The notes: a model not told the origin generated them from the letters alone. DNA of 64,000 nucleotides from Halomonas litopenaei (GCF_017303055.1 NZ_JAEKJT010000006.1:310001-374000), one strand, 5' to 3'. Positions 27,773-37,279 are shown, counted from the stretch's first letter. A program made the numbers and translations.

Positions 27773-28801
27773 ATGACAACACTGCTCCCGACATCGACGG
27801 CCGGCAGCCTTCCAAAACCCTCCTGGCTCGCACAACCTGAAGTGCTGTGGTCCCCCTGGAAACTTCAGGAAGCCGAGCTTGTGGAAGGCAAGCAGGACGC
27901 GCTGCGCCTGGCCCTGCACGAACAGCGCCATGCCGGCATCGATATCGTCAGCGATGGTGAACAGTCTCGCCAGCATTTCGTCACGACCTTCATTGAACAC
28001 CTCAATGGCGTCGACTTCGAACAGCGCGAGACCGTGCGCATCCGCGATCGCTACGACGCCAGCGTGCCCTCTGTCATCGGAGACGTCTCCCGCCAGAAGC
28101 CCGTCTTCGTGGACGATGCCGCCTTCCTGCGGGCCCAGACCGATCAACCCATCAAGTGGGCACTGCCCGGCCCCATGACCATGATCGATACCCTCTACGA
28201 TGGTCACTACAAGAGCCGGGAAAAACTAGCCTGGGAATTTGCCAAGATTCTGAATCAGGAAGCCAAGGAACTGGAGGCTGCCGGGGTCGATATCATTCAG
28301 TTCGATGAACCGGCCTTCAATGTCTTCTTCGATGAAGTGAATGACTGGGGCATCGCCACGCTGGAAAGAGCGATCGAGGGCCTGAAGTGCGAGACGGCCG
28401 TTCACATCTGCTACGGCTACGGCATCAAGGCCAACACCGACTGGAAGAGCAGTCTGGGCTCCGAGTGGCGCCAGTACGAAGAGGTCTTCCCCAAGCTCAG
28501 GCAGTCCAACATCGATATTGTCTCTCTGGAATGCCACAACTCGCGGGTTCCGATGGAGCTGATCGAGCTGATTCGTGGCAAGAAGGTCATGGTCGGTGCC
28601 ATCGACGTTGCGACCAATACCATCGAGACCCCGGAAGAGGTGGCCAACACCCTGCGCAAGGCACTTCAGTTCGTCGACGCCGACAAGCTCTATCCCTGCA
28701 CCAACTGCGGCATGGCGCCGCTGTCCCGCCAGGTCGCCAGGGCCAAGATGGATGCCCTCAGTCAGGGGGCAGCGATTGTCCGCCAGGAGCTGACACGCTA
28801 A
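27773..28801 (+). CDS. mesD: Short MetE-like methionine synthase MesD
   Basis: 342 aa, only the C-terminal catalytic barrel of MetE, without the folate-binding N-terminal half. Zinc ligands are kept: H211-x-C213 (HICYG), E253 (LECHNS) and C309 or C312 (PCTNCGM). QFDEPAF is the family acidic motif. This matches the MesD class of folate-independent methionine synthases working with MesX. ATG at 27773; the frame is open into mesX but only this start matches the family. Followed by a flavin reductase gene. Confidence 0.9.
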   Translation: MTTLLPTSTAGSLPKPSWLAQPEVLWSPWKLQEAELVEGKQDALRLALHEQRHAGIDIVSDGEQSRQHFVTTFIEHLNGVDFEQRETVRIRDRYDASVPSVIGDVSRQKPVFVDDAAFLRAQTDQPIKWALPGPMTMIDTLYDGHYKSREKLAWEFAKILNQEAKELEAAGVDIIQFDEPAFNVFFDEVNDWGIATLERAIEGLKCETAVHICYGYGIKANTDWKSSLGSEWRQYEEVFPKLRQSNIDIVSLECHNSRVPMELIELIRGKKVMVGAIDVATNTIETPEEVANTLRKALQFVDADKLYPCTNCGMAPLSRQVARAKMDALSQGAAIVRQELTR

Positions 28802-28885
28802 ACCAGGCGCGCACCCTCCGTTCTTTCCCATGGCCGCCGTGATCGCCTCGCGGCGGCCATGCCGTCTGACGTTTCCGGAGTCACC

Positions 28886-29524
28886 ATGTCGTTCCCTGCC
28901 CCATCTTCTGACGTTGTTTCAGGCGTTGTTTCAGACCCCGCTGCACCCGCTGTTTCTGGCTCATCCTCTGTTTCTGGCTCACCCGCTGTTTCTGGCTCAC
29001 CCGCTACGGCAAGGACCGGCCAAGTTCACATGCCGAGGGATGTGATCGAGCCGGCCCGCTTACGCGAGGCCCTTGGGCACTATGCGTCCGGAATCACCGT
29101 GATCTCTTCTCTTGCTGAGGGTGAGCCGATCGGTTTTACCTGTCAGTCCTTTTACAGCGTATCGATGGATCCGCCGCTGGTCTCCTTCAGCGTCAAATCG
29201 ACCTCTTACAGCTATCCCAAGATCCGCCAGGCCGGTCGCTTCGCGGTCAACATGCTGTCCGCTGAACAGGCGCCGATCTCGAATCAGTTCGCCCGCCAGG
29301 GGGCCGACAAGTGGCAAGGTATCGAGTGGCAAGCATCACCGCTAGGCAACCCGTTGATTCCGGATACCCTGCACTGGCTCGATTGCGACATTCACGCAGA
29401 GCACGTCGCCGGGGATCACCTTATCGTGATTGGCGAGGTAAAGGCGCTCCGACTCAACCAGGGCGAGGCTTCCCCACGTGACCCCCTGATGTACTTCAAG
29501 GGCCAGTATCGCCAGCTGGCGTGA
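28886..29524 (+). CDS. Flavin reductase family protein
   Basis: 212 aa. From about residue 50 on it is a flavin reductase (FMN-binding split barrel): REALGHYASGITVIS, GFTCQSFYSVSMDPPLVSFSV, RFAVNMLS. Residues 1-48 are a Ser/Gly/Pro/Val-rich lead built by an 18-bp tandem repeat, likely disordered. Start at 28886 has GGAG in front; ATG 29030 (MPRDVIEP) would drop the repeat and cannot be excluded. It comes 85 bp after mesD on the same strand and may supply reduced flavin to the MesX/MesD reaction (inference). Confidence 0.85.
   Translation: MSFPAPSSDVVSGVVSDPAAPAVSGSSSVSGSPAVSGSPATARTGQVHMPRDVIEPARLREALGHYASGITVISSLAEGEPIGFTCQSFYSVSMDPPLVSFSVKSTSYSYPKIRQAGRFAVNMLSAEQAPISNQFARQGADKWQGIEWQASPLGNPLIPDTLHWLDCDIHAEHVAGDHLIVIGEVKALRLNQGEASPRDPLMYFKGQYRQLA
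28946..29005 (+). repeat. 18-bp in-frame tandem repeat (unit encodes SGS-P/S-A/S-V)
   Basis: About three copies of CTGTTTCTGGCTCACCCG with few changes, encoding VSGSSS-VSGSPA-VSGSPA near the N-terminus of the flavin reductase frame. Confidence 0.8.
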
Positions 29525-29568
29525 GGCGCTAGCGCGAAGGATGGAAAGCCGGGCTGATGCATACGCAT

Positions 29569-30507
29569 TTACATTAGCTCGCCCTGATCAGGCAGCGTAC
29601 GACAGCACGCGATGATCTGTTCGCGCAGCCAGCGGTGTGCCGGGTCCTTCTGATAGCGGCGATGCCAGCTGAGATGAAAGGGAAAGGCGTCAAAGGCCAC
29701 CGGCGGCGCCACCGGGGTCACCGCAAACTGTCGCTGGAAATGCTGGCAAAGCCCCGTGGGCAGGCTGGCGATCAGCGAAGACCGCTCCAATAGCGCGGGC
29801 ACCGCCATGAAGTAGGTCACGGCCAACGCCACCTCACGCCTCAAGCCCTGGCCTTCGAGCTGCTTGAAGATACCGCTTTTCAAGCGCGTATGGGGCTGCA
29901 CCAGGACATGGGCATAGCGCTCGAAATCGTCCCTGGCCATCTGCCCACTTCCTTCCAGCCGCTCCAGCAGCGGGTGCCCATTTCCGACCAGACACTCGAT
30001 CCCTTCGCGGATGACCTCGCGCACGACCAGGTTATCGGGAGGATCGACCTGGCGCCCAAACGCCAGATCGGTCGTGCCGCTCATGACCCCAGCCTCGCTC
30101 ATGTCCTGTGACAGGCGACGCACCTGCAAGGTGATGCCTGGCGCCTGTTCGCGCAGGACCCCGGCCAGCGCGGGCAGAATCAACACCTCGAAATAGTCGT
30201 TGGCCGCGATCTCGAAATGGCGCTGCTCGGTGGCCGGTGAAAAGTCCCGCTCGCTGGTAATCAGGCCATCCAGATCGGTCAACGCTGCCTCGATGACGGG
30301 AAAGAGGTGGTCCGCCTTCTCTGTCGGACGCATGCGCTGGCGATCACGTATGAACAGCGGATCATTGAACAGCTCCCGCAGGCGTCCCAAGGCAGCGCTC
30401 ACCGACGGCTGGCTGAGATGTAGACGTTCTCCCGCACGGGTGACGTTCTGCTCCAGGTACAACGCATGGAAGGTCCGCAGCAGGTTGAGGTCGTAGTTGA
30501 GTTTCAT
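29569..30507 (-). CDS. LysR-family transcriptional regulator
   Basis: 312 aa. Winged helix-turn-helix near residues 18-46 (NVTRAGERLHLSQPSVSAAL) and a LysR effector domain. NodD-like group features (NYDLNLLRTFHALYLEQNV). Start ATG at 30507; the GTG three codons earlier is less likely. It is divergent from the SDR gene and convergent with the flavin reductase gene. Probable target: the SDR and DJ-1 genes. Confidence 0.9.
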   Translation of the reverse strand: MKLNYDLNLLRTFHALYLEQNVTRAGERLHLSQPSVSAALGRLRELFNDPLFIRDRQRMRPTEKADHLFPVIEAALTDLDGLITSERDFSPATEQRHFEIAANDYFEVLILPALAGVLREQAPGITLQVRRLSQDMSEAGVMSGTTDLAFGRQVDPPDNLVVREVIREGIECLVGNGHPLLERLEGSGQMARDDFERYAHVLVQPHTRLKSGIFKQLEGQGLRREVALAVTYFMAVPALLERSSLIASLPTGLCQHFQRQFAVTPVAPPVAFDAFPFHLSWHRRYQKDPAHRWLREQIIACCRTLPDQGELM

Positions 30508-30662
30508 CCAGGGCACCCACAGCAGCGTCTGACGTGGCGGCGAGCCACCAACTATTTGTCTCGATAATAGCAGCTATCCGCACTATCGATTATGACGATG
30601 GTCGAGCAGACGTTACCGTGACACCACACGTGAACTCAGCACTCGACTCACAGGAGCCCATC

Positions 30663-31367
30663 ATGACAGGTGGACAGATGACAGACACTGCCAGCGAAAA
30701 GATCGTACTGATTACCGGTGCATCCAGCGGCATTGGCGAGGCCACAGCGCGCACGCTGGTGGAAGCTGGCCACAAGGTGGTCGTCACGGCGCGCCGCGAA
30801 GAGCGACTTGCTGCCCTGGCCGAGGAGCTGGGTCACGACAAGGTGCTGGCGATTGCCGCCGATGCCACCGACTACGATCAGATGGCTGACGTCGTGGCGC
30901 GTGCGGTGGCCCACTACGGCCACCTGGACGTTGCCTTTGCCAACGCTGGCACCGGCATCAGCCAAGCGGGTACGGAGCAGGGAGACCCGGAAGAGTGGAA
31001 GCGCGTCATCGATATCAACATCAACGCACTGCTGTGGACCGCCCACACCACTCTGCCCCACCTGAGAGCGCGTCAGGGGCATTTCATCCTCACCAGCTCG
31101 GTGGCGGGGCGTGACACCCATGCGGGGTCGATCTACAGCTCAAGCAAGTGGTTCGCCTACGGCTTTGGCCAGAACCTGGCGCTGGAAATGGCCGAGTGGC
31201 AGGGCCGTTGCACCACGATTACCCCAGGCATGGTCAACACGCCCTTCTTTGACCAGCCCAAGCCGGACAAGCTGCACCCGCAGGATGTTGCCGACGCCGT
31301 GCTGTACGCCATCCAAGCAGCGCCGCGAGCCAATATCCGTGAAGTGCACCTGATGCCAACGCGCTAA
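30663..31367 (+). CDS. Short-chain dehydrogenase/reductase
   Basis: 234 aa. Cofactor motif TGASSGIG, structural NAG (FANAGTG), catalytic Ser (TSSVAG), Tyr-x3-Lys (Y-SSSK-W) variant: IYSSSKW keeps the Y and K. NAD(P)-dependent oxidoreductase, substrate unknown; close to the YdfG/serine-dehydrogenase-like group. ATG at 30663 follows CAGGAG; an ATG five codons later is possible. A DJ-1/PfpI gene follows after 67 bp. Confidence 0.9.
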   Translation: MTGGQMTDTASEKIVLITGASSGIGEATARTLVEAGHKVVVTARREERLAALAEELGHDKVLAIAADATDYDQMADVVARAVAHYGHLDVAFANAGTGISQAGTEQGDPEEWKRVIDININALLWTAHTTLPHLRARQGHFILTSSVAGRDTHAGSIYSSSKWFAYGFGQNLALEMAEWQGRCTTITPGMVNTPFFDQPKPDKLHPQDVADAVLYAIQAAPRANIREVHLMPTR

Positions 31368-31434
31368 ACGACGTCTAGGCGTCAACCCCATCATCACGTC
31401 CTGCGGATACATCCGCACGATCAAGGAGAGCCCC

Positions 31435-32118
31435 ATGAGCAAGGTACTGGTTGTTGTCACATCCCACGATACCCTTGGAGACACTGGCAAGAAGACAGGC
31501 TTCTGGCTCGAAGAGCTGGCCGCCCCCTACTACGTGCTGAAAGACGCCGGTGTCGAGGTCACGCTGGCGTCTCCCAAGGGTGGTCAGCCACCGCTCGACC
31601 CGGCCAGTGAAGGCGAAGATTTCCAGACAGACGCCACTCGCCGTTTCGACCAGGACGCGCAAGCCCAGCGTGACCTGGCCAACACCGCGGTGCTGTCCGA
31701 GATGAAGGTCGAGGATTTCGATGCCATCTTCTACCCGGGCGGCCATGGCCCGCTGTGGGACCTGACCAATGATGCAGACTCCATTCGCCTGATCGAGCAG
31801 TTCCACGCCGCAGGCAAGCCCGTCAGCGCGGTCTGCCACGCCCCTGCGGTGCTGCTGAAGGCGAAGAAGTCAGACGGCACCCCCTTCGTCGATGGCGTGC
31901 GCGTCACCGGCTTTACCAATGGCGAAGAAGCCGCCGTGGGCCTCACCGAGATCGTGCCGTTCCTGGTGGAAGACAGCCTACAGCAGCAAGGTGGTCTGTA
32001 CGAAAAGAAGGCCGACTTCACCGCCTTCGCGATTCAGGACGGGTTGATCATCACCGGCCAGAACCCGATGTCCTCTGAGGGCGTCGCCGAGCTGTTGCTC
32101 GACAGCCTGAAGGCATAA
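31435..32118 (+). CDS. DJ-1/PfpI family protein, Hsp31-like class I amidotransferase fold
   Basis: 227 aa. The nucleophile elbow is AVC134HAPA, with E26 (WLEEL) and PGGHGPLWDL as the conserved partners. Members have chaperone, deglycase or glyoxalase III activity. No signal peptide, so cytosolic. Downstream of the SDR gene, suggesting a role in carbonyl stress (inference). A terminator follows. Confidence 0.9.
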   Translation: MSKVLVVVTSHDTLGDTGKKTGFWLEELAAPYYVLKDAGVEVTLASPKGGQPPLDPASEGEDFQTDATRRFDQDAQAQRDLANTAVLSEMKVEDFDAIFYPGGHGPLWDLTNDADSIRLIEQFHAAGKPVSAVCHAPAVLLKAKKSDGTPFVDGVRVTGFTNGEEAAVGLTEIVPFLVEDSLQQQGGLYEKKADFTAFAIQDGLIITGQNPMSSEGVAELLLDSLKA

Positions 32119-32142
32119 GGTCTGATAGCTGACGAACCGGAG

Positions 32143-32180
32143 GCCTCCCCTGGCGACGACCTGTTGTTGCCGGGGGAGGC
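32143..32180. terminator. Hairpin terminator between convergent DJ-1 and COG0523 genes
   Basis: GCCTCCCCTGGC (32143-32154) pairs with GCCGGGGGAGGC (32169-32180), one wobble, 14-base loop. Followed by GCTTCAATTA. Serves the plus-strand gene and probably the minus-strand one. Confidence 0.7.
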
Positions 32181-32218
32181 GCTTCAATTATCAGCCAGCG
32201 AGCTGGCCTAACAGGCGC

Positions 32219-33181
32219 TCACGCCACGCACCCCTCGAAGGCCGCTTCCAGCTGAGGAAGGCTCAGCTGTCCGCGCTCACCGATGACCACAACGCGCGAC
32301 ATGGGCTGGTCTTCCGCCCAGGGAGCACCGGGCTCAAGCTCACTGCGACTGCCCACCAGATGCAGCACTGCACGGCGATCCGGCAGCTCTGCCAGGCAAC
32401 AGATACCCTTGGCGCGATAGACACTCGACGGCAGCGATTCGAGCACCCTCCGCAGCGCCGCCAATGACAGCGGCCGATCACTGCTCCAGCTCCAGCTTTC
32501 AAACTGGTGAGCGTGATCTGCGTGCGTGCAGTGCGCACCGCACTCATGCGAGGACTCCAGGCGCACAGGATCGAAGGCCCCAACGCCCAGCACCAGCTCC
32601 AGCGGCACTTCACCAAAGCGCGCTTCCAGCAGTCGCACTCCGGGATATAGCCAGCGCTGCTTCATCGCCCTCACCTGCGCAGGGCTCGCCAGGTCACACT
32701 TGTTGAGTACCACGATGTCGGCAATATCGAGCTGTTCCATCGCCAGGGCCGCCAGTTCACCCTCGAGCTGATCAAACTGCTCTGCGTCTATCACCGTGAG
32801 GACACTGTCGATCACCAGTTGGTCCTGAAACTGTGGATAACGCAATGTCCCGGCTATCTTGCTTGGGTTGGAGACGCCGCTGGCCTCAATAAGGATGTAC
32901 TCCGGACGCTGCTCCCTGAGAGCCAGCAAGCGGGACACCTGCTCCATCAAGTCGCTCTCTACGGTGCAGCAGATACAGCCATTGGCAAGGCTGACCATGG
33001 TCTGCGTCTCACTGACGATCAAGTCACGGCCGATATTGATCGCACCGAAGTCGTTGACCATCACCGCCATCCTCAACCCAATGTCACTGTTGAGAATCTT
33101 GTTGAGCAAGGTCGTCTTGCCGGCGCCCAGAAAGCCCGACACGATGGTGACCGGAACAGGGGGGAAATGCTGATGCTTCAT
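32219..33181 (-). CDS. Third COG0523 GTPase, with His/Cys-rich metal motif
   Basis: 320 aa, YjiA-like length. Walker [10 protein letters not shown]69-x-C71-C72, EASGVSNP, NKCD. Between the GTPase and CobW_C domains is a metal cluster: H212, C214, H217, C218, H220, H223, H225. It follows an amidohydrolase gene by 28 bp on the same strand. Since COG0523 proteins insert metals into clients and amidohydrolases need metal, the neighbour is a plausible client (inference). Not near a Zur-box candidate. Confidence 0.88.
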   Translation of the reverse strand: MKHQHFPPVPVTIVSGFLGAGKTTLLNKILNSDIGLRMAVMVNDFGAINIGRDLIVSETQTMVSLANGCICCTVESDLMEQVSRLLALREQRPEYILIEASGVSNPSKIAGTLRYPQFQDQLVIDSVLTVIDAEQFDQLEGELAALAMEQLDIADIVVLNKCDLASPAQVRAMKQRWLYPGVRLLEARFGEVPLELVLGVGAFDPVRLESSHECGAHCTHADHAHQFESWSWSSDRPLSLAALRRVLESLPSSVYRAKGICCLAELPDRRAVLHLVGSRSELEPGAPWAEDQPMSRVVVIGERGQLSLPQLEAAFEGCVA

Positions 33182-33209
33182 GCGGACTCATCCCTTCAGA
33201 CTGGGCGGT

Positions 33210-34946
33210 TCAAAATTCAGGAATATCGCGCTGCCATACGGCTTCGCGCACCGTGCCGGAAAACTCTCCCTGTGCGTCCCAGACAAACTCACCTTCCAGC
33301 ATGGTGAGGTCTACCTGGGTAGCGTGAATATTGCCTCGTGGGGCAACCTCGAAGAGGTTGCGGTCCAGCACGATCAAGTCAGCCGACTTGCCGACCGAGA
33401 TCGAGCCGGCTTGATGCTCGATTCCCATCGCCCAGGCGCCATTGATGGTCATTACGCGAATAGCCTGCTCCAGGCTGATCGGCTCGCCATAGAAGCTGGC
33501 GTCCGTCTCCTCCCAGGGATTCTCTCGGGTCACCATTGCCTCGAAGCCGATCCAGGGGTCCAGACTCGATACCGGCCAGTCGGTGCCCATGACCGCCACG
33601 CCGCCGGCATCCAACACGCCCTTGAAGTTGTAGGCACGCTGCATGCGCTCCTCGCCAAACACAGCACGAGCATAGGCAAACGAAGAGGGGAACCACCCCA
33701 CCGGGGAAAACTCGGCAATGACATCCAGTTCGCTGAAGCGCTGCAAGTTGGCATCCAGCAAGGTGGTGCTGTGGGCACACTGATGGCGCATGCCCTGGCC
33801 ACCGTTGCGACGCCGAGCCTCGGCCACCGCATCAAGAAACAGATCAGAAGCGCCATCGCCGGTGCAATGCGCAATCACGCGAATGCCCTTGCGATCCATA
33901 TCCGCGACCATGTCGTTGATATGCTCAGGCGTCAGGTTGAGGTGACCGCGCCAGGCGCTGCCCTCGGCCCAGGGGGTCGACAAGTACGACGACCGCGACT
34001 CATGCGTCCCGTCAAAGTGAAATTTGACAGCGTTGGCATTAAGCCGAGCACTGCGATAGAAGTGCCGCTCCCCTGCTATCAGCTCCCAGCGGCGCTTCAC
34101 GGGGAAGATGTCATCCTGCCAGCTGATCGCCGCCTCGACCCTCACTGTCAGCTGTCCTTGCTGGTCGATGGTGCGCAACGCATCGAGACGGTGTTCGCAC
34201 ACATGGACAAACTTGGTGCCGACCACCCCACGCCCACTTTGGAACTGCACGCCCTCACGATAGGCTCGCTGCAGGGCATGTGCCGGTGTGGGCGGCATGG
34301 CGGCATGAATCATCGCGTAGGCACCATCGACCAGGATGCCCGTCGGCTCCCCAGTGATACCGTCACGTTCGATGTAACCATGACGAGGGTCCGGAGTGTT
34401 GACATCGATAGCGGCCAGTTCCAGCGCCATCGAGTTGACCAACATACATCCCCAGGAGCGGTCGAGAATGGCTACCGGGCGATCCGACACGATACTGTCG
34501 AGCCAGGCTCGATCCGGAACGATACCCGCCTGCTTGAAGGTATACCGCACAAAATAGGCGCCATAGATCCAGCCATCCCCCGGATGTTGGTCGGCGTAAC
34601 TCAAGATCGCCTGGCTAACCTGCTCTGGCGTCGGATCCTCGAGTCCGACATCCAGGTATCCTGCGTAGCCAGGTGCCAGCGCCAGGTCAGGATGGGTGTG
34701 CATGTCGTAAAGGCCAGGCATGACAAAGCGACCACCCAGATCCACCACACGAGTATGTTCGCCGATATGGGCGGCAACCTGGTCGGCACTGCCGACGGCG
34801 ATGAAGCGCCCCTGAGAGATCGCTACAGCATCAGCCCAGGGCGTCGCGTCATCCACCGTGTAGAACCGGCCATTGGTCAAGACCAGCTCGGCAGTTGCTG
34901 CAGAAGGACGGGTATTGGAAGACAGATAATGACGAGAAACGTCCAT
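33210..34946 (-). CDS. Amidohydrolase 3 family (YtcJ-like) metal-dependent hydrolase
   Basis: 578 aa. Metal motif MHTH near residue 83 (DMHTHPD), then later HCTGD and HQCAHS, and GTDWPVS with the catalytic Asp. C-terminal beta-sandwich part with KSADLIVLDRNLFEV. The family includes exoenzyme-like hydrolases of N-acyl or cyclic amides; substrate unknown. Probably cytosolic (no signal peptide). In an operon with the YjiH-type membrane protein and a COG0523 GTPase. Confidence 0.88.
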   Translation of the reverse strand: MDVSRHYLSSNTRPSAATAELVLTNGRFYTVDDATPWADAVAISQGRFIAVGSADQVAAHIGEHTRVVDLGGRFVMPGLYDMHTHPDLALAPGYAGYLDVGLEDPTPEQVSQAILSYADQHPGDGWIYGAYFVRYTFKQAGIVPDRAWLDSIVSDRPVAILDRSWGCMLVNSMALELAAIDVNTPDPRHGYIERDGITGEPTGILVDGAYAMIHAAMPPTPAHALQRAYREGVQFQSGRGVVGTKFVHVCEHRLDALRTIDQQGQLTVRVEAAISWQDDIFPVKRRWELIAGERHFYRSARLNANAVKFHFDGTHESRSSYLSTPWAEGSAWRGHLNLTPEHINDMVADMDRKGIRVIAHCTGDGASDLFLDAVAEARRRNGGQGMRHQCAHSTTLLDANLQRFSELDVIAEFSPVGWFPSSFAYARAVFGEERMQRAYNFKGVLDAGGVAVMGTDWPVSSLDPWIGFEAMVTRENPWEETDASFYGEPISLEQAIRVMTINGAWAMGIEHQAGSISVGKSADLIVLDRNLFEVAPRGNIHATQVDLTMLEGEFVWDAQGEFSGTVREAVWQRDIPEF

Positions 34947-35028
34947 GATGTAGCCCTTTCAAACCGGAAGATGCCTCCAGCGACTAGCGCAGTGACATGA
35001 CACAGGCTAGCCGCAGGCGTTGGCAGAT

Positions 35029-36420
35029 TTATCCCAGGATCAGGTGGCCCAGGAGAGACAGGATCGGCAAGGAGATCAGTACGCGGAGCAGATAAATCAC
35101 GATGAGGTCCCTCAGCTTCAAACCAATCCCTGCTCGAATCAGGACGATCGCGGCCTCGGTGAAGAAGATGATCTGGTTGACCGCGACACCTGCCAGCACG
35201 AACCGGGTAACCTCACTTTCAATACCGGCACCGAGCAACGGCGGCATGATGCTGTCCACAATGCCGGCAAGCAGCGCAGGAGCGGCCTTGTCAGCTTCTG
35301 GCAGCTGCAGCAGTTCGAGAAATGGCACCAGAGGCAATGACAGCACGTGGAAGAACTGGGTGAACTCGATCAACGCCAATCCGGTACAGCCAATGATCAT
35401 CATCGTGGGATATACGGAGATCGCCACATCGAGACTGACATGCACACTGCGCTTGAACAGTTCCAACGGTGGCGCAGCCGAGGCCGCACGCTCTACTGCT
35501 CGACGCAGCCCCATCGCAAACAGCCCTTCCCCTGCCTGCTTGTCCATCACCAGTTGCTGACCCACAACGGGATGGTACGCATCGGGCTTACCCCGCAACG
35601 GCGGTAACTTTGGCACGATGATGGCGCACACAATGCCGGTGAAAGCGACGGCGGCATACCACGGTAGAAATACATGCTGCATTCCGATCAAACTCAGCAA
35701 CAGGTACGAGTAAGCGATCGACACGATCGAAAAATTGGTCGAGATGACACAGGCTTCTCGACTGGTATAGAAGCCCTGTCGGTACTGCTGCGTGGTCAGG
35801 ATAATGCCCACGGCGGACGCTGACAGCCAGGAGGCAAGACTGTCGATAGCGGCACGCCCCGGCAGCCCGAACAGCTTGACGAAAACCCTAGACAGAAGGC
35901 TACCGACGAACTCCATTAGCCCATAATCGGTCAGCAGCGGCAGCAGCAAGGCCGACAGGAAATAGATGGCCAGTACCACGGGCCCGACGTCGTAAAGCAA
36001 TACGCCCCCGGTGTTGCGGTGCCATACCCACTCTGGCCCCCACTGGAAGTAGGTCATCAGCATCAGTGTGGCTCCTACCACCCTGATAAGCGTCCATCCG
36101 ACTCCAGGATTCAGCAGCTGCACGAAGCGATTGGGATGCTCCTTTAGCGAGCTGAACGTGACCAGCACCGTCAGTGCGCTGGGAATGACCGCAACGGCAA
36201 CGGTTACCGGCACCATCAATGGCTTTATCACGTCATTGATATAGTCGATAACGAAAGCAATCAATACCGTCAGGCGGCCATCGACGCTGATGGGAGTAAG
36301 GAACAACAGCACGCCAAGAAGAGTGGGCAGCAGGAACTTGGCAAGTTGCGCAGCGCTATAGCGATGGGAGCGATGCGTTGTCTCATCGGTCACGGCCGAG
36401 GATTCGGATTTATGTTGCAT
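35029..36420 (-). CDS. yjiH: YjiH family membrane protein (nucleoside-recognition / Gate domain)
   Basis: 463 aa, about eleven hydrophobic segments. Matches the YjiH family (COG3314) with its Gate-domain repeats (LSASAVGIILTTQQYRQGFYT; ALLAGIVDSIMPPLLGAG). Likely a transporter of unknown substrate. Start ATG at 36420 with AAGGTGG ahead; the GTG three codons earlier is less likely. Placed between an aldolase and an amidohydrolase, it may import their substrate (inference). Confidence 0.85.
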   Translation of the reverse strand: MQHKSESSAVTDETTHRSHRYSAAQLAKFLLPTLLGVLLFLTPISVDGRLTVLIAFVIDYINDVIKPLMVPVTVAVAVIPSALTVLVTFSSLKEHPNRFVQLLNPGVGWTLIRVVGATLMLMTYFQWGPEWVWHRNTGGVLLYDVGPVVLAIYFLSALLLPLLTDYGLMEFVGSLLSRVFVKLFGLPGRAAIDSLASWLSASAVGIILTTQQYRQGFYTSREACVISTNFSIVSIAYSYLLLSLIGMQHVFLPWYAAVAFTGIVCAIIVPKLPPLRGKPDAYHPVVGQQLVMDKQAGEGLFAMGLRRAVERAASAAPPLELFKRSVHVSLDVAISVYPTMMIIGCTGLALIEFTQFFHVLSLPLVPFLELLQLPEADKAAPALLAGIVDSIMPPLLGAGIESEVTRFVLAGVAVNQIIFFTEAAIVLIRAGIGLKLRDLIVIYLLRVLISLPILSLLGHLILG

Positions 36421-36538
36421 GGGTGCCACCTTGTTATAGTTATCCAGCTTCAGGATTCCATTGTGGTATCAGGCCAACGTCCCGGTACGGCCTGTCTGGC
36501 ACTGTCGTCTGGAACGACGTGCCACGGTTCGCCAGGGA

Positions 36539-37279
36539 CTATTGCCGGTAGCTCGGATCCATGCGGTCCAGCTTGCGCCGCAGCGCCTTCCAGACCAGGT
36601 CAACACCTTCCTGATGATAGTCGGGGTGCTCGAACTGTCGGGCGGTGAACTCACAGGCATCATGCGAGGGCAGGGCCAGCGGACGACCGCTTTTCATCGC
36701 CTCGAGCTGGATTTCGCAGGCCTGGTTCAGGTAATACATGTAGAAAAAGGCCTCGGGAATACTGCGACCTACGGTAAGAAGGCCATGATTTCGCAAGATC
36801 ATCGCCTGGTGACTGCCAAGCGCTTCGACGATGCGCTGCCGAACGGACAGGTCCAACGGAATGCCTTCGTAGTCGTAGTATCCCAAGCGCTGATAAAAGG
36901 CCATGTTCGTCTGATTGATCGGCAGCAGGCCCTCTTCCAACGCCGACACGGCCATTCCGGCCATGGTATGAGTATGCATCACGCATGCTGCGTCATGCCG
37001 GTGGAGATGGATAGCGCTATGTATGGTGAACCCGGCGGGATTGACCTCACTATCCACCTCTCCAACTTTATTACCGTAAGCATCGATCTCCACCAGGTTG
37101 GATGCGCTTACCTCTTCGGGTAACAGACCATAGGCATTGATCAGAAATGTCGGCTCGTCACCTGGAACCCGAACTGACAGATGGGTAAAGATCTGATCAC
37201 TCCAGCCGTAGTAATCCAAAAGTCGATAGGCCGCCGCCAGATCGGTTCGCAACGCCGCGCGCGTGTCCTGATGTCCCAT
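36539..37279 (-). CDS. Class II aldolase/adducin family protein
   Basis: 246 aa. Zinc site histidines in MHTHT and NHGLLTVG, with HLHRHDAACV and the C-terminal helix. Typical of class II aldolase/adducin proteins such as L-fuculose-phosphate or 3-oxo-tetronate-phosphate decarboxylases; the exact substrate cannot be set. First gene of the minus-strand unit, divergent from a LysR gene. Confidence 0.9.
   Translation of the reverse strand: MGHQDTRAALRTDLAAAYRLLDYYGWSDQIFTHLSVRVPGDEPTFLINAYGLLPEEVSASNLVEIDAYGNKVGEVDSEVNPAGFTIHSAIHLHRHDAACVMHTHTMAGMAVSALEEGLLPINQTNMAFYQRLGYYDYEGIPLDLSVRQRIVEALGSHQAMILRNHGLLTVGRSIPEAFFYMYYLNQACEIQLEAMKSGRPLALPSHDACEFTARQFEHPDYHQEGVDLVWKALRRKLDRMDPSYRQ

Noticed and set aside
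33180..35000. 606-codon plus-strand frame opposite the amidohydrolase
   Set aside because: Shadow of a real gene; composition low-complexity, no recognised motifs.
36433..36442. GTTATAGTTAT, resembling half a Zur box upstream of yjiH
   Set aside because: Lacks the ATAAC half-site at the right spacing.
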